From the NCBI GenBank assembly GCA_947034895.1, contig OX344761.1:71609839-71673838 (forward strand): a DNA stretch of 64,000 bases. The letters run 5' to 3'. Both the position numbers and the translations under genes were made by a program. Of the stretch, positions 1-10,046 are shown in pieces; position 1 is the first letter of the stretch; each line of letters begins with the position of its first letter. The DNA comes from Rhytidiadelphus loreus (Eukaryota > Streptophyta > Bryopsida > Hypnales > Hylocomiaceae). The notes under the pieces are model-generated. The model saw only the letters and a program-made list of their open reading frames with translations, did no database searches and was not told where the DNA came from.

Positions 1-2080
1 GGTTTGAGAATTTCTTCATAAACAAGTTTTCTACGAGATGAAAGCTAGGACCCAACTACGTTTTTGAATGGCTTCCATCTAAAGATTGAATTTTGTATAG
101 TAGCTTTGTTATTTTCATTTTTTATATGAAGTGTCAAAGTGTCGATATTAAGTGTTATAGTGGTGCTCCAAATTTCAACATTCATCCACAAATTGGATAG
201 AAAATATCACATATCCATAATTTTGTTTTCGTCCACAATTTGGTGATTTCATCTAAGATTTTTTTTAATTGAAGTTTTTTGGCAATTTTTTGCCCTTTCA
301 ATACTATTTGTGTCCCAAGGACATGGTGCAAGGCCTATTACTTTGGTGTTGTCAAGTTTTATTGCTCACTTTTGAAAAGATTTCTGAAATACCCTCGAGA
401 AATTTTAATTGCAGCACAAATTGCACAACTCTTGTTGGACTCTCTTATCTTGCTTGGATTTAGGCCACTCTTCCTCATCATCTTAGCCAAGTTTGCATCA
501 ATTGCTCGATGGGGGATACATAAAGTCTTGCCCTAAGTAGTGATTCACTAGAGAGATTATTAGAGTATAGAGAAGGTTGGCTGTAAGTCAACTAGCACAC
601 CTCCTTCAAAGTGATATGGTGTACACGTGGAAATGCACACCCCTTAGCACTCCAACATTCAAAATCTCAACAATGAACAAAGAAGTCCAAAGGGTTCACT
701 TTATTACCACAAAACTTCTCATTCATCCAAACCAATGCTTGATTTTCTTTTTTAAACTTTTTGTATGATGAATTTGATGAAATTGAGGTAAATAATATAT
801 AATTATAAAGATAAAAGGAAAAATATGTAAAAATTCAAGAAAGGATTACGGCACTAAGGGGTTAATACCCACTTCTTTGCACCACTTGCATTGCCAATCA
901 TTTCTCGTTGATCTAAATGCCTTTTCTATTACCTTCAAGCTTATAGTTATGTAGATTCATTTGAAATACCAAACCAAATCTTTAACATTGTAGCACACAA
1001 GAAGGTTGAACATTTATCATTGCTAATAGTGCAATGGATGTATTTGTAATGATGATGGAGTAGACTTTTGCATGATTCCAACGCGATTTACAATTCAAAA
1101 TTTTGTTCATTTTTGAGCGTACGTGGGCCTCCTAAAGTTCTCCTAATCTCAAGAGGATTTTGATTTTGAAGAAAACATGATGTAAATTCATATCAAATAC
1201 AAAATGTATTATGAAAATCTGAATTTTTTTCATTTCAGAAAATAATATGGCCAAGATTATAGGCTCAAACTGCAAACTGCAATCAAACGTTGAATTTCAT
1301 GAATGATTCAAAATCTCAAATAAATATATAATTGATAAGAGATCAATTTAATATTCAAATAGAGATGAAAAATAAGAATTTAGAAGTTGCCAAAATATAC
1401 TACACTAATTCACTGTCAACCATTAATTTTTAGTTAGGGCTTCATGTGATATCCAAATACCCTTTAAATAGTTTCAATTCTATATGATGATATGGCATAG
1501 CCATCAATGATGAATGAAAATCATTTGCTTTAAATAGAGTTAGATGAAATGGTGTATATCCCTCTCGATATCCCTAAGATGCTATGTCAAAATCAAAACT
1601 TCAGGCAAATTGTCAATAAATGTTTCAAAAAATCTATTTTGAATAAAAGTACAAAAAATAATTAGAACATGTCAATGATAGACTTGTTAATCTAGAACGG
1701 ATGCCATCCTATCTCGAAAGTAACCAACCAAAAACTATCAAATTTATGGATGAATGACACAAGCTGAAAAGGAATTCCATTTACACTTTCATGACAAGGG
1801 AAATGAAAATGGATTTATTCCTTGGCCAACAACAAAGGACAATTACAACATTCTTGACCCTTCAAAGAATAAAACACATGATCATGATATCAAAACTCAA
1901 AATGTTCTACTATGCAACATCCATTTTGTTGCTCTTCATGAGTAAATTTCTTTATTTCTATTTTAAAGAGATAAAATCATATGTCGAATCATGTGTCTAC
2001 AAAAAGAAATTACAAAAAGTGAAAATAAATTCTATTTCTTGTAGAAAATATACTTATTTACGTCGAAAGATTTGATTCAA
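1..2080. other. AT-rich intergenic DNA, no gene recognised
   Basis: Only short open frames without recognisable domains are present. A terminus-like GGGG followed by TTAA near 857 resembles the right end of the CCCCTAAAGG/TTAA family described below, but no matching left end is visible before the window start. I see nothing else supportable. Confidence 0.5.
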
Positions 2081-2480
2081 TCTATTTAGACTAGTAATGA
2101 GAAAGTTATGGACAATCTTGTTTTTTAGGCAATCTAAGTATCTTTTGAATAAACAACTTATAGGATTCATTTTTGAATGATTTTCAAAAACATTTGTTTG
2201 ATAGGGTTAAGTTTTCTTGCTAGAATAATCTCATTTGGGGGATTATTGTGTTTTAATTCCATCTTAGAGCTATTAACAATAATTTTGTATTTTGTTGAAT
2301 TTTGGAGCTACTTCTACTTAGCAATTTTTTAGAGAATGAAAATGAAGTGATTTTTTTCAGTACAAGATCCTACAATTAGATATGCAAAAAAGAAAAGTTT
2401 TAAAAGTTTTGCACCTCACAATAGAAATGACAATTTTGAGTGTTTTCTGACCAAAAAACAAGGCCTTGGTTCTTTAGGGG
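2080..2480 (+). mobile_element. right part of a TTAA-flanked element (family P1)
   Basis: The stretch ends in CTTTAGGGG followed by TTAA (2481-2484), the right terminus of family P1. Its interior shares ordered phrases with 13300-13970 and 51390-51680, for example the 'TTCCATCTTAGAGCTATT' box and the 'CTACTTCTACTTA' box. The 'AAGATCCTA..TTAGATATGCAAAAAA' stretch also recurs near 13860. The left terminus was not found, so the copy is truncated or too diverged. No coding capacity is visible. Confidence 0.5.
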
Positions 2481-2484
2481 TTAA

Positions 2485-2794
2485 CCTAAAGCAACCACTT
2501 TTCATTGTTTCAAGTATTGTTGAACCCTCTAAAACTTTAGTGCACATGTAGTCTAAGTAAAAATGAAGTTTAACCTTGGACACCAGGTTGGTCAATGTGA
2601 AAATCATCTTTTTTGGTACTATGCAAATCATTTGCTTAAAATAATCCAAGAGCACTCATTGCATGTCAAACTATTGTGCAAGACCTACCCTTTTCACACA
2701 AAATTTCACAAATGAACATTTGCACTTCTATCTTACATAGAAATTTTTTTTTGTCATCCATCAAACATTTTGAGGCCCCCTTGTCTTTACAAAG
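2485..2794. mobile_element. short TTAA-flanked repeat (family P2), copy a
   Basis: The stretch lies between TTAA at 2481-2484 and TTAA at 2795-2798. Its interior (about 2570-2760) is clearly similar to 2940-3130 and 3750-3920, sharing 'AAAATCATC..TTTGGTAC', 'AGCACTCATTG', 'GTCAAACTATTG' and 'CCCTTTTCACACAAAAT'. It is non-coding. Its left TTAA is also the right TTAA of the preceding P1 copy. Confidence 0.5.
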
Positions 2795-2798
2795 TTAA

Positions 2799-3153
2799 CC
2801 CTTGAAAGATGCAACCCATGGCCAAGGTAGTCATCCAAATGCTCCTATTATTGAACCAATAGGTGCATTCAGTCTATGTTTCTACAATGAACAATGAAGC
2901 CATTCATCAAACACTTCTAGTCCTCAAAGTCTTTCAAGGGCTTACTGGTGACCGTGGAAACCATCCCTTTGGTTACCATGCAAATCATTGGCTCAAAAAA
3001 TTGCAAAAGCACTCACTGGAAGTCAAACTATTGCAGAAGACATCCCTTTTCACAACAAAATCCTAGGAATGAATAGTTGCATTTCTATCCTACTAGAAGG
3101 ATTCTTTGTCATCCATCGTACCGGAAATTGGTCCTCGTCTCTACGTTTAAAGG
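2799..3153. mobile_element. short TTAA-flanked repeat (family P2), copy b
   Basis: The left end CCCTTGAAAG follows TTAA (2795-2798). The right end CGTTTAAAGG precedes TTAA (3154-3157). The interior matches copies a, c and d of the same family. The length is about 355 bp with no coding capacity. It is directly chained to copy a through one TTAA tetranucleotide. Confidence 0.55.
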
Positions 3154-3523
3154 TTAAAGAGATGTAAGCCTTCAACTTGTGTGCTTGAAGTGTTCAAAAT
3201 TGAATTACAAGACCGTTTTTTTCAAGGGTTAAAACCAAGGAATTCACCACACCAAGTCAAATGAACATCAGCAGGCAAGTGATATCATCCGTGACCACTC
3301 GTGATTGTCGGCAAACCCCACCCGGGAGTCAACCGGCTAATAACAGACAGACCCGTCCTTGTGATTCACGCGTACAATTGCAGAGAGAAACGGAGCCCTT
3401 CCGTGGAACAGGCATGAATTGGCGGTCTGCACTTTTCTTCCCGGCTCTTTGCAGTACTCTATGCCGGTAAAATAAAAATTCAAGTAGCAACACTGGTATT
3501 TTTTAACTCAAATTTCTTTTTAA

Positions 3524-3960
3524 CCCTTGAGGCAGACGTTTGGTGTTTGATGGATGACAAGAGAATCTTTTAGTATAGGACAGAAGTGCAATTTTTCATC
3601 CTCAGAAATTTTGTGTGAAAAGGGGAGATCTTTTACAATAGTTTGACTTCTAATGAATGTTTTTGCTATTTCACTTAAGCCAGTGATTCCCATGGTATCA
3701 AAATGGATGATTTCTACGGTCACCAGTCTATGGTTTAAGAATTAAACGACGGATTGGTGATTGTGGAAATCATCCATTTTGATACCATGGGAATCATTGG
3801 TCTAAAAAAATCTAAAAGCACTCATTGGAAGTCAAACTACTGTAGAAGATCTCCCCTTTTCACACAAAATTCTAAGGATGAATAGTTGCAGTTCTGTCCT
3901 ACACTAAAAGATTCTCTTCTCATCCATTGAGCACTAAACGTCTGCTTCAACATTTCAAGG
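3524..3960. mobile_element. foldback TTAA-flanked MITE (family P2), copies c/d as an inverted pair
   Basis: TTAA at 3520-3523 and TTAA at 3961-3964 flank a 437-bp hairpin. The left end CCCTTGAGGCAGACGTTT pairs with the right end AAACGTCTGCTTCAA...AAGG. The arms are roughly 200 bp each, share many blocks and meet near 3735-3750. Both arms carry the family interior, such as 'CATGGTATCAAAATGGATGATTTC' split across the two strands. TTAA duplication with CCC-initial termini is the hallmark of the piggyBac superfamily; no transposase is present here. Confidence 0.65.
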
Positions 3961-3964
3961 TTAA

Positions 3965-4830
3965 GGCCGTGCAAGGGATGCAAGTTGAAAGCTTGAGTCT
4001 AGTTGCTTGCATCCATAATTCAAGGAGGAACATTTAGAATATGGATGAAATGGAATTTATTCATCCAAAATCATGTATGTTTATCCAGCACATTGCACTA
4101 AAAAATAAACGTCGGTGAAAGATTTGGCCTTGGAGAAGGAGGCCATGTTATAATGAAGAAGAAAATAAGATGTTAGTGAGTACATTCAACTAAGAAGAAA
4201 TCAAGGGGAGGATGGGTGGAGTGTTGGACCACATTTTTATCTATGACAAAATATCGTTGGTATCCTTCTAAGTGATAGCATTGCCCTCTAGCTAGCATCT
4301 AGCTTGTGCTCTTTCCTTGACATCAACGTAGGACTCACACAGTGGGATGCCCTTGACTAGGGAATGCCTATTGTAGAACTTAATAGGTATGATGAAACCT
4401 TGGTCTTGAGTAAGTATACTTCAATGATGCATGTTTCAGAATTGAAAATTTGATTTCTAATTTTTTTAGGGTCGGAATTTCTTTCACTGAATTCTATAAT
4501 AGTTTCACTTCTGTATGAGAAGGGAGAAAAGCTTTTGCCTTCTGGTCAAACTAAAAACAACCAAAATTTTCAAGTCCCTTATTAAAAATCATTTTGTACA
4601 AATCATAAAGTTGTCTCCCAAATTTCTACAAGCCTCTGCCCAAAATCTCACCTACCAACAATTTCAATTCTCTTATTGCAAAACTTGCAAACTTCAATGT
4701 ATATAATTCTAGAATTTCATTAGTCTTTTATGCAAAGTTTGACCAATTTTTGTGCATGGAAGTCCACTCAGATGCTACCTAAAATGAACTCCAATTGTTG
4801 AATATTGAAAATTATGTAATGTAATGGTTT
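3965..4830. other. intergenic, no gene recognised
   Basis: AT-rich sequence with no domain-bearing frame. I see no terminal repeats or tandem structure that I can support. Confidence 0.5.
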
Positions 4831-5245
4831 GGGTAGCTTACACAAAATTGTGAAATTAGGCTACCCCATTCTAATTTCTCAAAAAATGACACTATATAAA
4901 TATTTATTGCTCAAGTAATGAGGTAAACTTCCCCATTAGTGGACATAATGGGAACAAGCCCATTGTGGGTTGAATTATGATAGTGGTGTACATTTCATTA
5001 CTTGAATGTACACCACCATTACAATTTTGCCCACTATGGGCTTGCTCCCATTCTATCTATAATGGGGTAGTTTACCTTACTTTGGATTTAGATGTTGGTG
5101 TAATTGGGACTCATAAACCTCCATGTGTACAAATGGAAACATTTATAGAAGTATTTGTTGACTTTGATGGCTTGTATAGTAACTTTCTTGGGGGTAAGGT
5201 AACCGAATTATAAAGGTAACCTAATTTCACTATTTCGTGTAGATT
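4831..5245. repeat. foldback (inverted-repeat) element, MITE-like
   Basis: The outer arms (about 4836-4868 and 5212-5245) are complementary, both containing GTGAAATTAGG(C/T)TACC or its complement. An inner pair of arms (about 4914-4995 and 5000-5085) is also complementary, with GAGGTAAAC, ATAATGGGA, CAAGCCCAT and GGTGTACATT matched in opposite orientation. The centre is near 4997. This nested double palindrome fits a non-autonomous foldback DNA transposon. I could not define a target-site duplication, so the superfamily is open. Confidence 0.6.
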
Positions 5246-6176
5246 GAACTTCCTGGAATGAACTTAAAAGACAAGACAGTCCGGGGAAGGCACTGACTGA
5301 GATGCCAAACAGGTCAACCGCCACTGAAACCTGCGTCCCAAGCCCCTTTAGGAATCCAATACCATCCTCAGTCCAAGTGGGTCCGCAAAAGAAACCCCCA
5401 ATCGATCATTCACTTTCGTCGTTTCTCTGACAACTCTGACCTCAATCAGTGCACTCGCACTGCACGCCAATCTATGCTTGTACTGCATTATTACCACCGC
5501 CACCAATCTTCTCCATTTCCAAAGCTGCTAAAGATAATCAGGCGCAGATTATTAGCAAATGTAGTTGCAAAGCCTCTGTCCATCGCATTGGAATTGGAAT
5601 CTCCAAAGTCACGAGTGTACAACCCAACTTTGGATTCTCCACAGCGGAGCCGATACTCGGAAAACGTGAGTACGCGGGACACAGCAGGTGTGAAGCTCAG
5701 TAGTAGCAGTTAGCGCAATTTGGAGGGTAATGCTCCTGAGGTTTTGTGAAGTTTTGGAATGGTGAGTGCGTTTGTTCTACAGTTTGATCGAGGATTGGAT
5801 TGTAAGCAGGTTTTGGTATGTTGAAGAATTGATGGTAATGTGAGGGAAGCTGGGAAAGGATCGGACGTACCGACTTTGTTTTCAGTTGGGGTTGTTGAGT
5901 GACTTTCGTGATCGTGCATTTGACGCTCGGGAATTCGCCGTTTGGAGACATCGCTCTGTGTCTGTAGTGATAGGGTTTTGGGGATTTTCTTGATTTTGCG
6001 CGTTTGTGTTTGAATTCTCGGGGAATTCAATCGCATGCTTGTGCTTGCGAGATTGCCGCAATGGGTTGTGGTTTGGCTTGGAATGGGAGACTGGCTATGG
6101 AGCAATGCTGAGTGTGGTTTTGGTGTGGTGTGGGGAGCAGCTACAGACACCTTCCGAAAGCAAGAGGGGAGCGAGA
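5246..6176 (+). promoter_or_regulatory. promoter / 5' leader region of the CTL gene
   Basis: GC content rises sharply from about 5270, marking the upstream region of the 6177 gene. A strong donor-like AATG|GTGAGT lies at about 5759. Several downstream AGs (for example GGGGAGCAG near 6140) could end a 5' UTR intron before the chosen start codon. This is inference from splice-site look; no TATA box was identified with confidence. Confidence 0.4.
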
Positions 6177-7850
6177 ATGGGAGCGGAGTATCCGATTCCC
6201 GAGCAAGAAGGCGAAGACGAGCGCGACCACGAGCCTTTGATAGTCGCGAAAGAAAATAAACGCGAGACGCACATTCCTATTGCGACTTTCACGTCCGCCC
6301 CGCGGCCCCAGCGCGACACGCTCTTTGCCGTTCTCTTCGTCGCGACGGTGTTGTCGAGCTACGCCATCGGCTTCTTCGCAACCCGAAATGCGGATTTCCA
6401 CCCAGAATCCAAGCTGCGGTTCACGCGCTACAATCCGGAGTCCAATGAGTGCGAGCGCATCCAGCATGCTTATGTGGGCACCACCCCGACTCACTATGCG
6501 CTCATCCCCGAACGCAAAACCTACGAAACAAGCCACCACGGGCGCCATTTGGACTTGGGGAGCATTCTTTTCCCAGCTGCCATTACCGCGGTGCTCATCC
6601 TCCCCGTGGGGTTAAGCCTACTCTACCTCCTGCATCGCTACACTCGGGAAGCTCTCTTCGTCATCCTCGCCCTCACGTGCATCATCCCCGTCTCGTTCTT
6701 CCTCGTGGCCTCCAGCGTCTGTCTCACTTCCCAAACATGCGCAATTATGTCCACAAGTGCGCAATACACAGCCACGTTTCTTGGTTTCGCGGCGGTTGTG
6801 ACGTTCCTGCAATTCCTTGTGGTATGCAAGAACCGGAGCCGGCTGGAGCTTACTGTGCAGATCCTGAAAACCTCGTTGGAGTCGCTCAAGCAAAATTCGT
6901 CCCTCTTGCTGTTGAATCCCGTGCTGGGATTTGCGACTGTGGTGATTAATGTCCCGATTGGGGTCTTCATGTGGTACGCGCTCTTCAACGGCAGAGTGGC
7001 ACCGAATTTCGACGCGATTAGGGATGCGGCGAACGAGTGTAGTGTCACGACGGGCGCGCCGTGCTGCGATTTCCAGCGATCGAATTGGGTGACGCCGTAT
7101 CTCGTTCTGTCGGGTTTGGCGATGCTGTGGGTGGTGTTGGTTGCAGGCCAATTGCAAATCCTCGTGGTGAGCGGCACGGTTTCGCAATGGTACTTTGCGC
7201 CATCAGGATCTTCAACTGAAGGTGCCACCAAGCGCGCACTGCGGAACGCGTTTGGTCCCTCGTTCGGAACTGCTTGCCTTTCTAGCTTGATGCTCACGAT
7301 CTCCATGGTGTTGAAATCGTTGGTGGACCGAAGTGCTTTTGTGAAGATCGGGCCTGGGGTAGTGACCGTTTTCCTTCGCGCTTGCTTCGGATGGCTCTTC
7401 CAGCTCTTCGAGTTTTTCACGCGGTTCACCACGAACTTCGCGGCCATTTCGGGAGACGGGTTCTGCAGCGCAGCGCGGGCGACCTCGGATCTTTTGCAAC
7501 GCAACTGGCTGTCAACGCTCATTGTGGAGGTGCTGGTCCAGAATCTTCTCACGGGGATAGCGCTCACCTTTGCTATGGTGCATTTCGGAGTGGTGCTCGG
7601 AGTGACGTACTATTTGGGAGGAGACGAGCCCTTGGTGACGGCGAACGCGTGCTTCCTGGTGGCACTTCTGGGCTTGGGGCAGCTCTACCAATTCATGGCG
7701 GCTGTGATCGACACGGTGTATATTTGTTACAGCATGGACAAAGACGTGGGTGTCGTTTCCAAGGTGGAGGTTCATGATGTGTACATGTTGCTTCCTCCGG
7801 CGTCGTCTGGAGATGAGACTATGCTTGCTGTGAGGAGCTGTGAACCCTAG
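6177..7850 (+). CDS. choline transporter-like (CTL/SLC44 family) membrane protein
   Basis: An intron-less gene encodes about 557 residues. The frame is open back to 6006, but I choose the ATG at 6177 because MGAEYPIPEQ begins a typical acidic cytosolic N-tail ahead of the first membrane segment (residues about 49-69). The leader upstream also looks spliced. About ten hydrophobic segments follow. A loop between the first and second carries the extracellular region, and another loop has several cysteines (ECSVTTGAPCCDF). The C-terminal half has the family's signature region: AFGPSFGT, a 'FEFFTRFTTNFAAISGDGFC' block and 'ATSDLLQRNWLSTLIVEVLV'. That matches the plasma-membrane choline transporter-like domain. 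In this family, members move choline or related amines, or act in membrane and vesicle traffic; the exact substrate cannot be read from sequence. The GC content is high relative to the flanks. It converges on the F-box gene downstream. Confidence 0.85.
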   Translation: MGAEYPIPEQEGEDERDHEPLIVAKENKRETHIPIATFTSAPRPQRDTLFAVLFVATVLSSYAIGFFATRNADFHPESKLRFTRYNPESNECERIQHAYVGTTPTHYALIPERKTYETSHHGRHLDLGSILFPAAITAVLILPVGLSLLYLLHRYTREALFVILALTCIIPVSFFLVASSVCLTSQTCAIMSTSAQYTATFLGFAAVVTFLQFLVVCKNRSRLELTVQILKTSLESLKQNSSLLLLNPVLGFATVVINVPIGVFMWYALFNGRVAPNFDAIRDAANECSVTTGAPCCDFQRSNWVTPYLVLSGLAMLWVVLVAGQLQILVVSGTVSQWYFAPSGSSTEGATKRALRNAFGPSFGTACLSSLMLTISMVLKSLVDRSAFVKIGPGVVTVFLRACFGWLFQLFEFFTRFTTNFAAISGDGFCSAARATSDLLQRNWLSTLIVEVLVQNLLTGIALTFAMVHFGVVLGVTYYLGGDEPLVTANACFLVALLGLGQLYQFMAAVIDTVYICYSMDKDVGVVSKVEVHDVYMLLPPASSGDETMLAVRSCEP

Positions 7851-8804
7851 GTATCCAGGGTGTGTACCAACGACTTGAGAACCTCCGAGCTTGACCTCTG
7901 CATTTAGAAACACTCCGCCCACAAGTCCCTCTAGTTTTGTACTATAACGAAAAGAGAGAAGGCCATGGTAGCAAACAAAGCCATGGCTGGGGTGTAGTAT
8001 ATTGAAAAAGGTTGTGGGAGCAAACTACCTGCAAGCTTCTGTTCGGGTTTAGATAGTGTTACAACAGTGGAATTAAAGGGCTGGGAAGGAGAGGTTGGGC
8101 AGGAATTAATGGAATAGGATTCAGTGCGACTCATTTGTAGGCTTTTGTAAAACCTTTAGTGAGTCAAAGAGTTTGAATGGATTTTGTGTGAAGCTGCAGT
8201 CTCGAAAGAGATAATGAGGTGGAACTCGTGGGGAGACTATTAAATCCGATTAAAGACAAATTTGAACAAGTAGTAGCGAGTACCTTTTCTATCTACTCTT
8301 TCCGGCTGCTGCCTACTCGTGGTTTGTTCATTCCATCTGCCTTGTCCAATAGAAACAATGTTAACTGGTTCCCTTGCTGTAGTGGTGACGTTGCTCACAA
8401 CCAGTTCGTATGAAACAAGAACTCCAGAAACTGAGTGCACGAACACATCAGATATCCCCCCAAAAGAGTCCCCCGTTGCGACACTCCACATATACTGTTA
8501 CCGATCTCTCATAATTGGAAGAAAATGTTCCCTGTGGGAAGTAACTTCATTTCTGGTTTCCCAGCGGAATTTTATAAAAAAATCCCCAAGAGGACTTGCA
8601 GCAACAAAAATTACTGCTGTGACACATGAAAATTGCCTACAGATTTGAAAAACTGCTGAGAGCGCAGAAGCTACAAAAAAGTGTAGGACCGCAAAACTAC
8701 ATGCGGCGGCAGATGTCTGCAGTTGCGTTCTTCTAGCAATGTTGTAAAGCTCTACAACTAATTACAAATTATGTACACAATTGTACTAATGAACAAAAGC
8801 GAAG
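7851..8804. other. shared 3' flank between two convergent genes
   Basis: This holds the 3' UTRs of the CTL gene (+) and the F-box gene (-). Open frames here are short and have no recognisable domain. No mobile element is visible. Confidence 0.6.
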
Positions 8805-10046
8805 TCATACTACTGCACTCAAGGAAGGGGAGTAAGAGAAACCCACAGCCCTGATGTCACCTTTCTCGGAACAGGGACTCTTCGGCAGCCACTCCCATGA
8901 CCGCTCCAACACGTCATACACCAATACGTCCATGCTTTTGAAGCTTGTCAAGTAAATCTTCGTCTTCTGGGCAGTACAGTTGTAGCTCTCCTCTTCGCAA
9001 AGCCTCCTAAATTCCAGTAGGATTTTTCTCGGTAGCTTTGCTATTTCCGTCCACTCCTTGGTGTCGAGCTCAAGCCGCAGAAGATGGATATTCTTCACGC
9101 TGCCATTGGAGTAGCGCTCAGCCACCATCAGAACCTGTCCGCCACACTCCACTACTTGAGCAAGTGAAAAACCCTCTGGCAGCTGTTGAAAATGATCGCT
9201 CCACTGACCATCCTCCAAATTGTAGGTGATTACTCCCAAATTGTGATTCACCGCATCAGCCTCGTTCACCATGCAGTAGAGAATGCCATTACAGTCAGCT
9301 GAGCTCCAACCTGGATCAAACCTGGAGGGGATGCTACTAGTTTCCGTCCACCGACCTGTAACAGAATCATACACTTCCGTGTTCAAGTACCTATGGTACC
9401 CGTTCCGGTTCGAATAGACATCAGCATTTCCTGCAACAACAATCTTGTATGTATTTGCTGCTTCATCCACCACCATGTGTCGGAATATTGGCGTGCGCCT
9501 GTGGGACATCTCTGGCAGTTGTCGCCAGTTCCTAGTAAGTGGATTGCAGACGTAGAAATTCACAGGCTGGAAAGGCATTTCAACGCTGAAAAACACCAGC
9601 CCACCAGCAACACCTTCGACGAACTTGATCTCCGAAGGAAGGAAGGACATTGGCGGCATGGGTTGCCATTCCTTATCAGAGGGATCGAACGCTGCGTACA
9701 TTAGTGAATCCCCAACGAAAGGAAACAGTAGGAAAGGCGAGTGCATGCCGAAAATCTCAGCATGCATATTCAAGAAAGCTGAAGAAACGATGGTGGAGCT
9801 CCAGCGCTTGCAGACTGAACGCGCTTGAAAGAGTAACGGAATAGGCAGCCACGCTAAAACCCTATTCGTAAGATCTTCAGGTAACGTACCCCACACCTCA
9901 GGATTCATGCTAGCAAATTTGCATGAGTCGTTGCTGTTGGATGCTTCGGCACAGTGGGATTCATCTTTGCCCTTAGATTCCACTGTTCTTGCCTTCTTTC
10001 TCGTGTTCTTCGATAACTTTCTCATCCCCATAGCTTCGTTAGTCAA
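8805..10046 (-). CDS. F-box/kelch-repeat protein (SCF ubiquitin-ligase substrate receptor)
   Basis: A single-exon gene of 413 residues. The N-terminal 50 residues are basic and low-complexity. The F-box spans about residues 51-92 (VWGTLPEDLTNRVLAWLP ... ARSVCKRW), which in this family binds SKP1 and docks the protein into an SCF complex. The rest is a kelch-type beta-propeller with recurring blade motifs, such as PLTRNWRQLP near 174, YDSVTGRW near 226, DGQWSDH and DTKEWTEIAKLP. The architecture and length match plant F-box/kelch proteins of the At5g15710 / HAWAIIAN SKIRT-like group, from my recall. The substrate cannot be inferred. The start is the first ATG of the open frame; upstream codons are closed. 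No frameshift or missing element is seen. Confidence 0.85.
   Translation of the reverse strand: MTNEAMGMRKLSKNTRKKARTVESKGKDESHCAEASNSNDSCKFASMNPEVWGTLPEDLTNRVLAWLPIPLLFQARSVCKRWSSTIVSSAFLNMHAEIFGMHSPFLLFPFVGDSLMYAAFDPSDKEWQPMPPMSFLPSEIKFVEGVAGGLVFFSVEMPFQPVNFYVCNPLTRNWRQLPEMSHRRTPIFRHMVVDEAANTYKIVVAGNADVYSNRNGYHRYLNTEVYDSVTGRWTETSSIPSRFDPGWSSADCNGILYCMVNEADAVNHNLGVITYNLEDGQWSDHFQQLPEGFSLAQVVECGGQVLMVAERYSNGSVKNIHLLRLELDTKEWTEIAKLPRKILLEFRRLCEEESYNCTAQKTKIYLTSFKSMDVLVYDVLERSWEWLPKSPCSEKGDIRAVGFSYSPSLSAVV

Noticed and set aside
5449..5713. Small proteins of 79-84 codons upstream of the CTL gene
   Set aside because: Three overlapping frames on both strands in a GC-richer leader, without domains. 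Leader or 5' UTR is more likely.
6006..6176. N-terminal extension of the CTL protein (57 extra residues)
   Set aside because: The extension lacks family resemblance and overlaps a probable spliced leader. The ATG at 6177 gives a normal family N-terminus.
6618..7567. Minus-strand frames of 189 and 309 codons opposite the CTL gene
   Set aside because: They are antisense shadows of a GC-rich coding region, with Arg/Thr-rich composition and no domain.
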